Part shown: one piece after another, positions 1 through 5,059 of the stretch
How the letters are laid out: every line of letters starts with the position of its first letter
Numbering within the stretch: the stretch's first letter is position 1
From: Paenibacillus sp.
GTDB taxonomy: Bacteria; Bacillota; Bacilli; Paenibacillales; Paenibacillaceae
Direction: 5' to 3'
NCBI GenBank assembly: GCA_029256665.1
Contig: JAQSXN010000359.1
Location: 1 to 5,059 of the forward strand
Length of the DNA: 5,059 nt
Notes under the pieces: model-generated
Seen by the model: only the letters and a program-made list of their open reading frames with translations
Database searches by the model: none
What the model was told of the DNA's origin: nothing
Made by a program: the position numbers and the translations under genes

Positions 1-2
1 CG

Positions 3-557
3 GATGCATCGACAGGAAACGCGACGACTTCTCTAACGAAGTTTGACGTCTCGCATAATGGAGCCGCGGGCATCGTCCGTATTGCCGAAGCCTATCACTC
101 GCTTGCCATCGGTCAAGCGCCGCCGATCGATTCGGACAAAACGGCATTGACGCAGGCCATTGCTTCCGCGCAACAACAGCATGCCAAAGCGGCGGAAGGC
201 GACAAGCTAGGCAAATACAAGGTCGGAGCAAAAGCGGAGCTTCAGGCGGCCATTGCCGCTGCAACGTCGGTTCAGGGCAACGCTTGGGCAACGCAGGGCC
301 AAGTCGATGCGGCAACCGGCGCGTTGAACGCGGCCGTTCAGCACTTCCAATCCCGCTTCATCAGCCTGGTGGATGGCCAGTCGCAAATTACGATTCGCGA
401 TTTGTCCATCATCGCCAAGTACTTCGGAGCAACCTCCGAGGATGCCAACTGGAGCGAGATCGGCATGGCGGATCTGCTGGGCGACGGGGAGATCAATATC
501 CGCGTTCTGGCGGCTGTCGCGCAGATGATTCTGACAGGCTGGAGTATGGAAGAGTAA
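3..557 (+). CDS. Secreted FIVAR and dockerin-like protein, 3' end only
   Basis: The reading frame is open from the left edge of the window to the TAA at 555-557, so at least 184 C-terminal residues are visible and the start is missing. Bases 3-128 encode a beta-rich stretch (LTKFDVSHNGAAGIVRIAEAYHSLAIG in two parts: LTKFDVSHNGA then IVRIAEAYHSLAIG) that resembles the last strands of a cohesin-type domain. Bases 135-356 encode an alanine- and glutamine-rich helical FIVAR module, a sugar-binding/spacer module of extracellular Gram-positive proteins. Bases 363-545 encode a duplicated dockerin-like segment (TIRDLSIIAKYFG, then INIRVLAAVAQMIL), a module that in cellulosomes docks an enzyme onto a cohesin. 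Its calcium loops have lost about half of the expected ligands. The catalytic part, probably a carbohydrate-active enzyme, lies outside the window. The next gene encodes a cohesin-like wall anchor. Domain calls are from pattern recognition; FIVAR is the most secure, the cohesin-like tail the least. Confidence 0.8.
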   Translation, partial: DASTGNATTSLTKFDVSHNGAAGIVRIAEAYHSLAIGQAPPIDSDKTALTQAIASAQQQHAKAAEGDKLGKYKVGAKAELQAAIAAATSVQGNAWATQGQVDAATGALNAAVQHFQSRFISLVDGQSQITIRDLSIIAKYFGATSEDANWSEIGMADLLGDGEINIRVLAAVAQMILTGWSMEE

Positions 558-585
558 TCGGAGCTCGTTTGATCGAATTTCGGGA

Positions 586-626
586 AGGAAGGGGCTGGAT
601 GCTCCTTCCTCTTCCTAATAGGGAAG
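586..626 (+). promoter_or_regulatory. Two tandem hairpins between genes, second overlaps the ribosome binding site
   Basis: Bases 586-595 (AGGAAGGGGC) pair with 601-610 (GCTCCTTCCT) around a 5-base loop, with one G-U pair. Directly after it, 611-616 (CTTCCT) can pair with 621-626 (GGGAAG) around an AATA loop. The second helix covers the 5' part of the purine-rich Shine-Dalgarno stretch AAGGAAG at 624-630 of the following gene. There is no clear U-tract, so this is not a standard terminator. It may weaken or tune expression of the anchor gene relative to the upstream gene; that role is inference. Confidence 0.4.
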
Positions 627-638
627 GAAGACACGGAT

Positions 639-1649
639 ATGAAGGCCATTCGAACCAAAGTCGGCATTCTAGTTCTAACGGTTATGTTATTGTTATCGCT
701 CACTGCTCCCGGTATGGCGTTGGCTGCCGGCGAACCGGTCTTGGCCTTAAAAGCGGCGAACAAAGGATCCCAGTTAACCATCGATGTGAACGGAAGAGGG
801 TTAGCCGATCTGTACGCCTATCAATTCAATCTCGAATACGATCCTAGACTTGTCAAATTTGTCGGAGCCGCCAGTCCGATATCCGGTTTCACCGTGGATC
901 CCATCGTCAAAAACGGGGATATTCTGTTCGCTCATTCCAAGGTGGGCATTTCGCGAGGGACACAAGGAGAGGCGACGCTGGCTACCCTTACGTTCGAGCG
1001 GCTGACAGGGGGAGAGGCGAGTTTTACGCTTCACGGCATTAAGCTTGTTAATTCCGAGCTGGATATGGCGGAGTTGGAAACCGAGGTGAAGCTTTCTTCC
1101 GTCTCGCTGAAGTTTAGCGATATCGCGGGCCATTGGGCGGAGTCATCGATCGTGGAGGCAAGCGGGCGGGGCTGGGTTGCCGGGTACAATGACGGAACCT
1201 TCCGGCCTGAGCGGCAAGTGACGCGCGCGGAGTTCGTCGCGATGCTGGCGTGTGCGTTGGAACTGCCAGTGCCGTCTGAGCCGCAGCTTGCTTTTGCCGA
1301 TCAAGAGAGTATTCCGGTTTGGGCTAGAGGCTACATAGCCGCTGCCGTGAATGCAAAGGCAATCGAAGGATATGAGGATCGCACCTTCCGTGCAGACAAG
1401 CTGATCACTCGCGCCGAGATGGCGTCCCTGATCGTGAGGTCGCAGGGAATCGATCCGCCCGGCGATGCTCGCTCAAGCTTTGCCGATACGGACCAAATAC
1501 CGGAGTGGGCTCGGCCGTACATCGCCGCCGCGGTCGACCGCGGCTGGATGAAAGGCGTCGGAAACAACAAGTTTGCGCCGCTAAACCTGGCTACCCGCGC
1601 GGAAGCGGTCCATCTTATCCTGACGGTGCTGCAGGATGAGGCCGAATAG
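639..1649 (+). CDS. Cell-surface anchor protein: signal peptide, cohesin-like domain, three SLH repeats
   Basis: This complete 336-residue protein starts at ATG with AAGGAAG 8 bases upstream. Residues 1-29 form a classical signal peptide (basic start, leucine/valine core, ALA before the predicted cut). Residues about 34-158 look like a cohesin domain: alternating beta strands with YQFNLEYDPRLVKF at 61-74, GDILFAHSK at 93-101 and the terminal ATLTF strand at 115-119. Residues 159-336 hold three SLH repeats, each with an FxD start (159, 219, 281) and a TRAE motif at 195, 257 and 319, spaced exactly 62 residues. SLH triplets bind pyruvylated secondary cell-wall polymer, so the protein should sit on the wall and display the cohesin outward. 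The layout, one cohesin plus SLH, is that of a simple anchoring scaffoldin such as OlpA of Clostridium thermocellum. The upstream gene ends in a dockerin-like module, so the two products are candidate partners. Cohesin-like domains in Paenibacillaceae may instead be plain structural modules. A terminator follows at once. Confidence 0.9.
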   Translation: MKAIRTKVGILVLTVMLLLSLTAPGMALAAGEPVLALKAANKGSQLTIDVNGRGLADLYAYQFNLEYDPRLVKFVGAASPISGFTVDPIVKNGDILFAHSKVGISRGTQGEATLATLTFERLTGGEASFTLHGIKLVNSELDMAELETEVKLSSVSLKFSDIAGHWAESSIVEASGRGWVAGYNDGTFRPERQVTRAEFVAMLACALELPVPSEPQLAFADQESIPVWARGYIAAAVNAKAIEGYEDRTFRADKLITRAEMASLIVRSQGIDPPGDARSSFADTDQIPEWARPYIAAAVDRGWMKGVGNNKFAPLNLATRAEAVHLILTVLQDEAE

Positions 1650-1698
1650 AATGAAGGAGAAGACGGGAGCTCGGGGCTTCCGTCTTCTTTCATTTTAA
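1650..1698 (+). terminator. Intrinsic terminator after the SLH/cohesin gene
   Basis: A long hairpin begins one base after the stop codon. AATGAA at 1650-1655 pairs with TTCATT at 1689-1694, and AGAAGACGGGAGC at 1658-1670 pairs with GCTTCCGTCTTCT at 1676-1688, with GG (1656-1657) bulged out, one G-U pair and a TCGGG loop. The T-run at 1693-1696 follows. It ends the two-gene surface unit. Confidence 0.85.
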
Positions 1699-1743
1699 GT
1701 ATCTCTCTACTGATGGTATAAACCACCGAGTGTTCCTTGGATA

Positions 1744-1850
1744 GTGCGGCAGGTGGCGGGCGACGAGTGGCCAGCAACGAGCGACTGGCAGAGTGTGGCG
1801 AGTGGCGGGTTGCGGTTGACGAGAGGCGAGCGGCGGCGGTGCGGAGAGAA
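1744..1850. repeat. GC-rich low-complexity stretch of degenerate short repeats
   Basis: The G-rich stretch is built from variants of one short unit: GGTGGCGGG (1752), CGACGAGTGGC (1761), GCGACTGGC (1781), GGCGAGTGGCGGG (1797) and GGCGAGCGGCGGCGG (1825). A frame reads through it from a GTG, but the product has no recognisable domain and there is no ribosome binding site, so I do not call a gene. Origin by slippage or decay of coding DNA are both possible. Confidence 0.5.
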
Positions 1851-2050
1851 TCTAACGGATGCTACGAACGTTATTTCAGCTAAAACGCCCTCTCCCGAAT
1901 TGGAACGGTTGTGGCGGAGCTTATTTAGCTATAATCCTGCATCTTTTAGCTTTATTGGTCAATTAAGCTCACCCACAACCGTTACGTTTTCAAAACAGCC
2001 AAAATGAGGCATTTAGGCTTTATGGCAACCGTTAAGTGATTCGCAACCGC
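1851..2050. repeat. Palindrome-rich intergenic block, probable dispersed repeat
   Basis: This AT-richer block holds several nested inverted repeats. The largest pairs AACGGTTGTGG (1904-1914) plus GAGCTTA (1917-1923) with TAAGCTC (1964-1970) plus CCACAACCGTT (1973-1983), around 40 bases. A second hairpin pairs 1998-2006 with 2010-2018 (one mismatch, 3-base loop), and GTTTTCAAAAC lies at 1986-1996. CAACCGTTA occurs at 1976 and 2026, exactly 50 bases apart, and TAACG/CGTTA arms flank 1853-1873. The block encodes no plausible protein. Its style (AACGG-type arms, TTATTTCAGCTAAAA) recalls short palindromic intergenic repeats common in Paenibacillus genomes. That recollection is unchecked; the internal symmetry is visible directly. 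Confidence 0.55.
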
Positions 2051-2350
2051 CAATGACGAGACGGTGGACGGCGTCACCAACAAGACGACGGTTCAACTGG
2101 ATAGTGGGAAGGTGACCGGGCACGTATACATGCCGGCTTCGCAAATCAACTTGGGCGACGCTTGTTGTTCGGGTTTGAGGACGGCGAGTCCGTGGCGAGT
2201 TGGGCGCGGCAATCGGTTGTAACCGCGATCAGCCTCCATCTACTGAACGGTCGAGGCGACGCGCTGGATCCCGAAGCGCGGCTGACCCGGGCGGAAGCGG
2301 CGGCCATCGTACGTAGGCTCCTGTTGGAAGCTGAATTAATCAACCCATAA
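2040..2350 (+). pseudogene. Broken 3' end of an SLH-domain protein gene
   Basis: From a TTG at 2162 to the TAA at 2348-2350, one frame encodes 62 residues that match the last SLH repeat of a surface protein: FEDGESVASWARQSVV, then LTRAEAAAIVRRLL and the closing ELINP. No ribosome binding site or signal sequence precedes it, and a single SLH repeat would not anchor well. Just upstream, 2040-2160 is open in another frame and reads as a beta-rich, protein-like segment (TTVQLDSGKVTGHVYMP), ending near the SLH start, which suggests a frameshift near 2155-2165. The frame is closed by a TGA at 2037-2039, in the palindrome block. The best reading is the remnant of a longer SLH protein that lost its 5' part. 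Its terminator is intact 13 bases after the stop. The frameshift junction is not exactly placed. Confidence 0.65.
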
Positions 2351-2362
2351 TGCATTCGAGAG

Positions 2363-2410
2363 AAGCCATCCCTACAGGACGTGCAACGACCTGTAGGCGA
2401 TGGCTTTTTT
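2363..2410 (+). terminator. Strong intrinsic terminator between converging genes
   Basis: GCCATC plus CCTACAGG (2365-2378) pairs with CCTGTAGG (2390-2397) plus GATGGC (2399-2404), with one bulged C at 2398 and an 11-base loop, followed by a run of six T at 2405-2410. The T-run faces rightward transcription, so it originally served the broken SLH gene. It lies 3 bases beyond the stop codon of the leftward AraC-type gene, where the trailing sequence is only TTCTCTC, so it may end that transcript less efficiently. Confidence 0.9.
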
Positions 2411-2412
2411 GT

Positions 2413-3237
2413 CTATCCCGATTGATGTTTCTTGCGAAATTCGGTCGGCGTCATGGAGGAGAGCCCCTTGAACCAATGCGCGAAATATTGCATGGACGAG
2501 AATTGCAGCTTCTCGCAAATATCCTGTAACGGAGTAACGGTATGTTTGAGTTCGGTCGAGGCATAAAATAACCGCTCGCTTTGCACGTATTGGTTGACCG
2601 TTAAATGCAGCTGGCGAAGAAACAGGCGCGAAAGATGCCTTTCGCTTACGAAGCAAGCTTCGGCGATCTCCGCGACGGTCGGATTGCGGTGGAAGTTCTG
2701 CTGGATATAGAGGACGGCTTTCTCCAGAAGAGGAGCCATCTTGCCGTGCTGGCTGAGCTGCTGAAACGAAGAGGGGGCTGGCGCTTGCTGCAGACGGGAG
2801 TCGATCACCTTCCAGATCATTTCGATCAAATGCATGCGCCCCAGTAGACGGTTGCCCATGCCCGTCTCGCCAGAGCCGGCATTCATCATTTCGAAGATCG
2901 ACAGCAGGTCGCCGCTCGAGAAGTTATAGGGAGCATAGATGCGAGAAAGAGGCGCCATATGCGGGGGAAGCTGCAACTCAAAGAAGATGTAATACAACCC
3001 GAGCGGAGAGGACTTGTCCGAATATTGCGCATGCGTCTCGTTTGGGGGAGCCAGATAAACGACGCCGGGATACAAATCGATTTCGCCGTTATCCAGTTGA
3101 TTGACGCCGATGCCTTCGGTTATGAAATGAATTTCGTATTGCTCGTGGCTGTGCGCGCCAATCCTCCAATTGGGGTCTGGCGTCACCCGGCCCGCCCCTT
3201 GCAATTCAATGCCTATTCCGTCATAGGAAAGCCTCAT
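2413..3237 (-). CDS. AraC-family transcription regulator with cupin sensor domain
   Basis: The product is a 274-residue DNA-binding regulator of the two-domain AraC type. Residues about 20-100 form the cupin-like ligand domain, with an HSHEQYE cluster (His29, His31, Glu35), the turn LYPGVVYLAPPNETH and His69. These residues could bind a metal or sugar. Residues about 170-271 form the double helix-turn-helix domain: TVAEIAEACFVSERHLSRLF at 187-206 is the first unit, PLQDICEKLQFSSMQYFAHW at 236-255 the second, ending in the family hallmark MTPTEFRKKH. I chose the ATG at 3237 over a TTG at 3282 (15 residues longer) because the conserved cupin begins soon after, the TTG has no ribosome binding site, and an extended -10 element would start transcription around the TTG itself. 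The gene is divergent from the propeller/dehydrogenase operon and probably controls it in response to its substrate; that target is inferred from position. Ligand unknown. Confidence 0.92.
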   Translation of the reverse strand: MRLSYDGIGIELQGAGRVTPDPNWRIGAHSHEQYEIHFITEGIGVNQLDNGEIDLYPGVVYLAPPNETHAQYSDKSSPLGLYYIFFELQLPPHMAPLSRIYAPYNFSSGDLLSIFEMMNAGSGETGMGNRLLGRMHLIEMIWKVIDSRLQQAPAPSSFQQLSQHGKMAPLLEKAVLYIQQNFHRNPTVAEIAEACFVSERHLSRLFLRQLHLTVNQYVQSERLFYASTELKHTVTPLQDICEKLQFSSMQYFAHWFKGLSSMTPTEFRKKHQSG

Positions 3238-3286
3238 GTTCCTAACCCCCGGTCGCAATCGATTGTCCTGCCGTAACGACAACCCA

Positions 3287-3295
3287 AGTATATCA
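3287..3295 (-). promoter_or_regulatory. Extended -10 promoter element for the AraC-type gene
   Basis: On the minus strand the sequence reads TGATATACT, a TGn extension plus TATACT, matching an extended -10 box of the vegetative sigma factor. A good -35 box is lacking (TAGAAG at 17 bases), which is acceptable for extended -10 promoters. Transcription would start near 3280 and give a leader of about 43 bases to the ATG at 3237. Confidence 0.5.
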
Positions 3296-3324
3296 ACTGG
3301 AGCAGGGCGCTTCTAGTCCGTTTT

Positions 3325-3393
3325 TTGTTCGATTCTGTCCGAGTATTGGCTGTGAGCGCCGCTTTGTTTCGATTAAAATGAAAGCGTGATCAC
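3325..3393 (+). promoter_or_regulatory. Candidate operator/promoter of the rightward operon
   Basis: TTGTTCGATT at 3325-3334 recurs as TTGTTTCGATT at 3364-3374, about four helical turns apart. The second copy runs into TAAAAT at 3374-3379, a plausible -10 box. The -35 position (TGTGAG, 3351-3356) is poor, as expected of an activator-dependent promoter. A perfect 8-base palindrome, GTGATCAC, lies at 3386-3393, near the expected transcript start. AraC regulators often bind direct repeats upstream of weak promoters. The assignment to the neighbouring regulator is inference. Confidence 0.35.
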
Positions 3394-3401
3394 AATCGTA
3401 C

Positions 3402-3407
3402 AGGAGG
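3402..3407 (+). promoter_or_regulatory. Ribosome binding site that fixes a TTG start
   Basis: AGGAGG, a consensus Shine-Dalgarno, lies 9 bases before TTG at 3417. The nearby ATG at 3378 is in the same frame but meets TGA three codons later, so TTG is the only sensible start for the propeller gene. Confidence 0.85.
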
Positions 3408-3416
3408 TTTCGAACA

Positions 3417-4538
3417 TTGCCGACCGTATTTCGCAAACGAAAAATCGACGACACCGCTTTTGAGGCATGCAGCGTGTTCGATGTCAATAACGACGGAGTG
3501 CCGGATATCGTCAGCGGCGCTTATTGGTATGAAGGTCCTCATTTTCTGAAAAGGCACAAGATATGCGAGGTTGCCGCCATCGACGGATATCACGACGATT
3601 TCTGCGACTACCCGATGGACGTCGACGGCGACGGCTGGACGGATATCATAACGGCTTCCTTCTGGAGTCCGGCCGTTCGCTGGCGCAAGAATCCGGGCAT
3701 CGCCGACCAGCCATGGGAAACGTTCGATATCGGCCCCAGCGCGTGCAACGAAACGCTGCGTTTCTTTGATATCGACGGCTGCGGCATACCCGAAATATTT
3801 TCCAACGCGATCCATGAACCTCAGAAGTACTTCAAGCTGATCGTGGACGGGGAGGGCAAAGGCACCGGCCGATTCGAAACGATCGTCATCGGCGCCGAGC
3901 CAGCCGGACACGGCATGGGTTTTGCCGACATTAACGGGGACGGACGCATGGATATCGTGCTGACCAACGGATGGCTGGAGCAGCCGGAGAATCCCGCGCA
4001 ATTGCCATGGAAGTTCCATAAGGAATTCGAGCTGGGAGCGGCCAGCGTGCCGATTCTCGGCCACGATATTACGGGAAACGGCCTTTGCGACATCATCGTC
4101 GGCCAAGGCCATGATTACGGGCTCCATTGGCTGGAGCAGCGTATTGACTCGGACGGTAAGCGGCAATGGACGAAGCATGAGATCGACATGACGGGCTCTC
4201 AATTCCACGATATGCAGCTTGTTGATATCGATAATGACGGCGAGCTCGAGCTGGTAACGGGCAAGCGGTATCGCGCCCACAACGACGGGGATCCCGGCGC
4301 GTTCGACGATATCGGAATCTACTATTACAAGATCAATAAAGGCGCGTTCGAGAAACACGTCATCGACTACGGCCCGGCGAGCAGCGATGCCTCGGGCTGC
4401 GGCATTTACTTCTGGATCGCGGATCTGAGCGGCAACGGTTACCCGGACATTATCGCTCCGGGCAAGGAAGGGCTGTACCTATTCGAAAATGTGGGACCCG
4501 TTTCAGGAACAACGGCCAAGGAGAGTGACGAAGCGTGA
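3417..4538 (+). CDS. Cytoplasmic FG-GAP/VCBS-type seven-bladed beta-propeller protein
   Basis: The 373-residue product starts at TTG behind a consensus ribosome binding site. Seven calcium-loop repeats of the form DxxxxGxxD/E are spread along it: DVNNDGVPDI at 22, DVDGDGWTDI at 68, DIDGCGIPEI at 118, DINGDGRMDI at 171, DITGNGLCDI at 217, DIDNDGELEL at 270 and DLSGNGYPDI at 336. Seven units predict a closed seven-bladed propeller. There is no signal peptide or membrane segment, unlike most FG-GAP proteins, so it should be cytoplasmic. Histidines recur shortly before several loops (59, 165, 216, 264) and at 232, 237 and 288, which could build a metal or catalytic site on one face. The gene overlaps a Gfo/Idh/MocA dehydrogenase start by four bases and faces an AraC regulator, so a role in sugar conversion is likely. 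One known precedent for a sugar enzyme built on such a propeller is fungal aldos-2-ulose dehydratase. A lyase/dehydratase role here is a hypothesis; a non-catalytic sugar-binding role is equally open. Confidence 0.88.
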   Translation: MPTVFRKRKIDDTAFEACSVFDVNNDGVPDIVSGAYWYEGPHFLKRHKICEVAAIDGYHDDFCDYPMDVDGDGWTDIITASFWSPAVRWRKNPGIADQPWETFDIGPSACNETLRFFDIDGCGIPEIFSNAIHEPQKYFKLIVDGEGKGTGRFETIVIGAEPAGHGMGFADINGDGRMDIVLTNGWLEQPENPAQLPWKFHKEFELGAASVPILGHDITGNGLCDIIVGQGHDYGLHWLEQRIDSDGKRQWTKHEIDMTGSQFHDMQLVDIDNDGELELVTGKRYRAHNDGDPGAFDDIGIYYYKINKGAFEKHVIDYGPASSDASGCGIYFWIADLSGNGYPDIIAPGKEGLYLFENVGPVSGTTAKESDEA

Positions 4539-5059
4539 GCAAATTGAAGATCGGGTTTATCGGGGCGGGCTTTATGGGACAAAACGCGCATTTGTTCAAT
4601 TATTCGATGTTGGACGATAGTTGCGAGGTGGTTGCGCTCGCGGAGCCCCGCGCCGAAGTGGCCAAGAAGGTTGCCGCCAGGTACGGCATCCCTCGAATCT
4701 ATCCCAATCACGAGGAATTGCTGGCGAACGAGCAATTGGACGGCATCATTGCTTCCCAGCCTTATCGGCGTCATGCCATCCTCATTCCGGACATTCTTCG
4801 CGCGGGCGTGCCGGTATTCACCGAGAAGCCGCTCTCGCTGTCTGTCGAAGCGGGCGAGGAGCTTGTCCGAATCGGCGAAGAGGCAGGCGTGCTGCATATG
4901 GTCGGCTACCACAAACGTTCCGATCCGGCGGTCGAATATGCCAAGTCGATGATCGGCGAATGGCAGCAATCCGGCGCGTTCGGCAAGCTGACGTACGTAC
5001 GGGTATCGATGCCTCCCGGCGATTGGATCGGCGGAGCGGATAACGCCATCTGGTCCGAC
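4535..5059 (+). CDS. Gfo/Idh/MocA-family NAD(P)-dependent oxidoreductase, 5' part
   Basis: The first 175 residues are visible; the gene runs off the right edge. The GTG at 4535 overlaps the TGA of the propeller gene (GTGA), and AAGGAG at 4518-4523 lies 11 bases upstream, so the two are translationally coupled. Residues 4-15 are a Rossmann strand and loop, LKIGFIGAGFMG, with the GxGxxG nucleotide motif at 10-15. Acidic Glu37 at the end of strand two suggests a preference for NAD over NADP. FTEKPLS at 95-101 contains the EKP motif whose lysine (98) contributes to cofactor and substrate binding throughout the family. GYHKRSDP at 124-131 begins the substrate-side region. The catalytic histidine region and C-terminal sheet are outside the window. 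The family oxidises or reduces sugars, inositols and glycosides; the substrate cannot be told from this part. The AraC regulator and propeller protein suggest a catabolic unit for an uncommon sugar. Confidence 0.93.
   Translation, partial: MSKLKIGFIGAGFMGQNAHLFNYSMLDDSCEVVALAEPRAEVAKKVAARYGIPRIYPNHEELLANEQLDGIIASQPYRRHAILIPDILRAGVPVFTEKPLSLSVEAGEELVRIGEEAGVLHMVGYHKRSDPAVEYAKSMIGEWQQSGAFGKLTYVRVSMPPGDWIGGADNAIWSD

Noticed and set aside
586..616. Intergenic hairpin as a transcription terminator between the two surface genes
   Set aside because: The stem is followed by CTCTTCC and not by a T-run, so a full intrinsic stop is unlikely; recorded only as a possible regulatory structure.
1744..2007. 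Plus-strand frame of 87 codons across the low-complexity and palindromic blocks
   Set aside because: No ribosome binding site, biased composition from short repeats, and no domain-like pattern.
1738..2106. TGGATAGTG present at 1738-1746 and 2098-2106, as if flanking an insertion
   Set aside because: A 9-base match 360 bases apart is weak, and no terminal inverted repeats or transposase lie just inside it, so a target-site duplication is not supported.
2605..3276. Two plus-strand frames (2605-2847 and 2959-3276) opposite the AraC-type gene
   Set aside because: Both are antisense to a clear AraC-family coding sequence and have no supporting start signals or recognisable domains.
3238..3282. 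N-terminal extension of the AraC-type regulator from a TTG start
   Set aside because: No Shine-Dalgarno precedes the TTG, the added 15 residues do not look like family sequence, and the likely promoter would place the transcript start at or after this codon.
3390..4358. Long open frame of 322 codons on the minus strand opposite the propeller gene
   Set aside because: It is the antisense of a strongly coding, repeat-rich gene with a good ribosome binding site. Its product shows no recognisable domain and merely mirrors the DxDxDG repeats.
4439..4969. Minus-strand frame of 176 codons
   Set aside because: It is a shadow of the Gfo/Idh/MocA gene, which has the Rossmann and EKP motifs in the opposite direction.

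Overview
The window looks like chromosomal DNA of a Gram-positive spore-former of the Paenibacillaceae (Paenibacillus or Cohnella type). Supporting signs are the S-layer-homology (SLH) anchoring protein, the FIVAR plus dockerin-like secreted protein, AGGAGG-type ribosome binding sites with TTG and GTG starts, moderately GC-rich codon use, and an AraC regulator beside a Gfo/Idh/MocA sugar oxidoreductase. The genus is inferred from gene style only.

Left third (3-1698): two same-strand genes for the cell surface. The first is the 3' end of a secreted protein with a possible cohesin-like tail, a FIVAR module and a C-terminal dockerin-like module whose calcium loops are degenerate. After an 81-base gap containing two hairpins comes a complete 336-residue protein with signal peptide, one cohesin-like domain and three SLH repeats. 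Together they look like a small, possibly diverged, 'dockerin enzyme plus cohesin wall anchor' pair, comparable in layout to the anchoring scaffoldins of cellulosome producers. A strong intrinsic terminator closes the unit.

Middle (1699-2412): no intact gene. It holds a GC-rich low-complexity stretch, a block of about 200 bases full of short palindromes (probably a dispersed intergenic repeat), and the broken 3' end of another SLH-protein gene with its own intrinsic terminator still in place.

Right half (2413-5059): a divergent regulator/operon arrangement. An AraC-family regulator with a cupin sensor domain points left. To the right runs a two-gene operon: a predicted seven-bladed FG-GAP/VCBS propeller with no signal peptide, overlapping by four bases the start of a Gfo/Idh/MocA dehydrogenase that continues past the window edge. 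The likely theme is regulated intracellular oxidation, and perhaps further conversion, of a sugar or glycoside. The propeller's exact role is unknown and is the most interesting open question here, together with the cohesin/dockerin pair.
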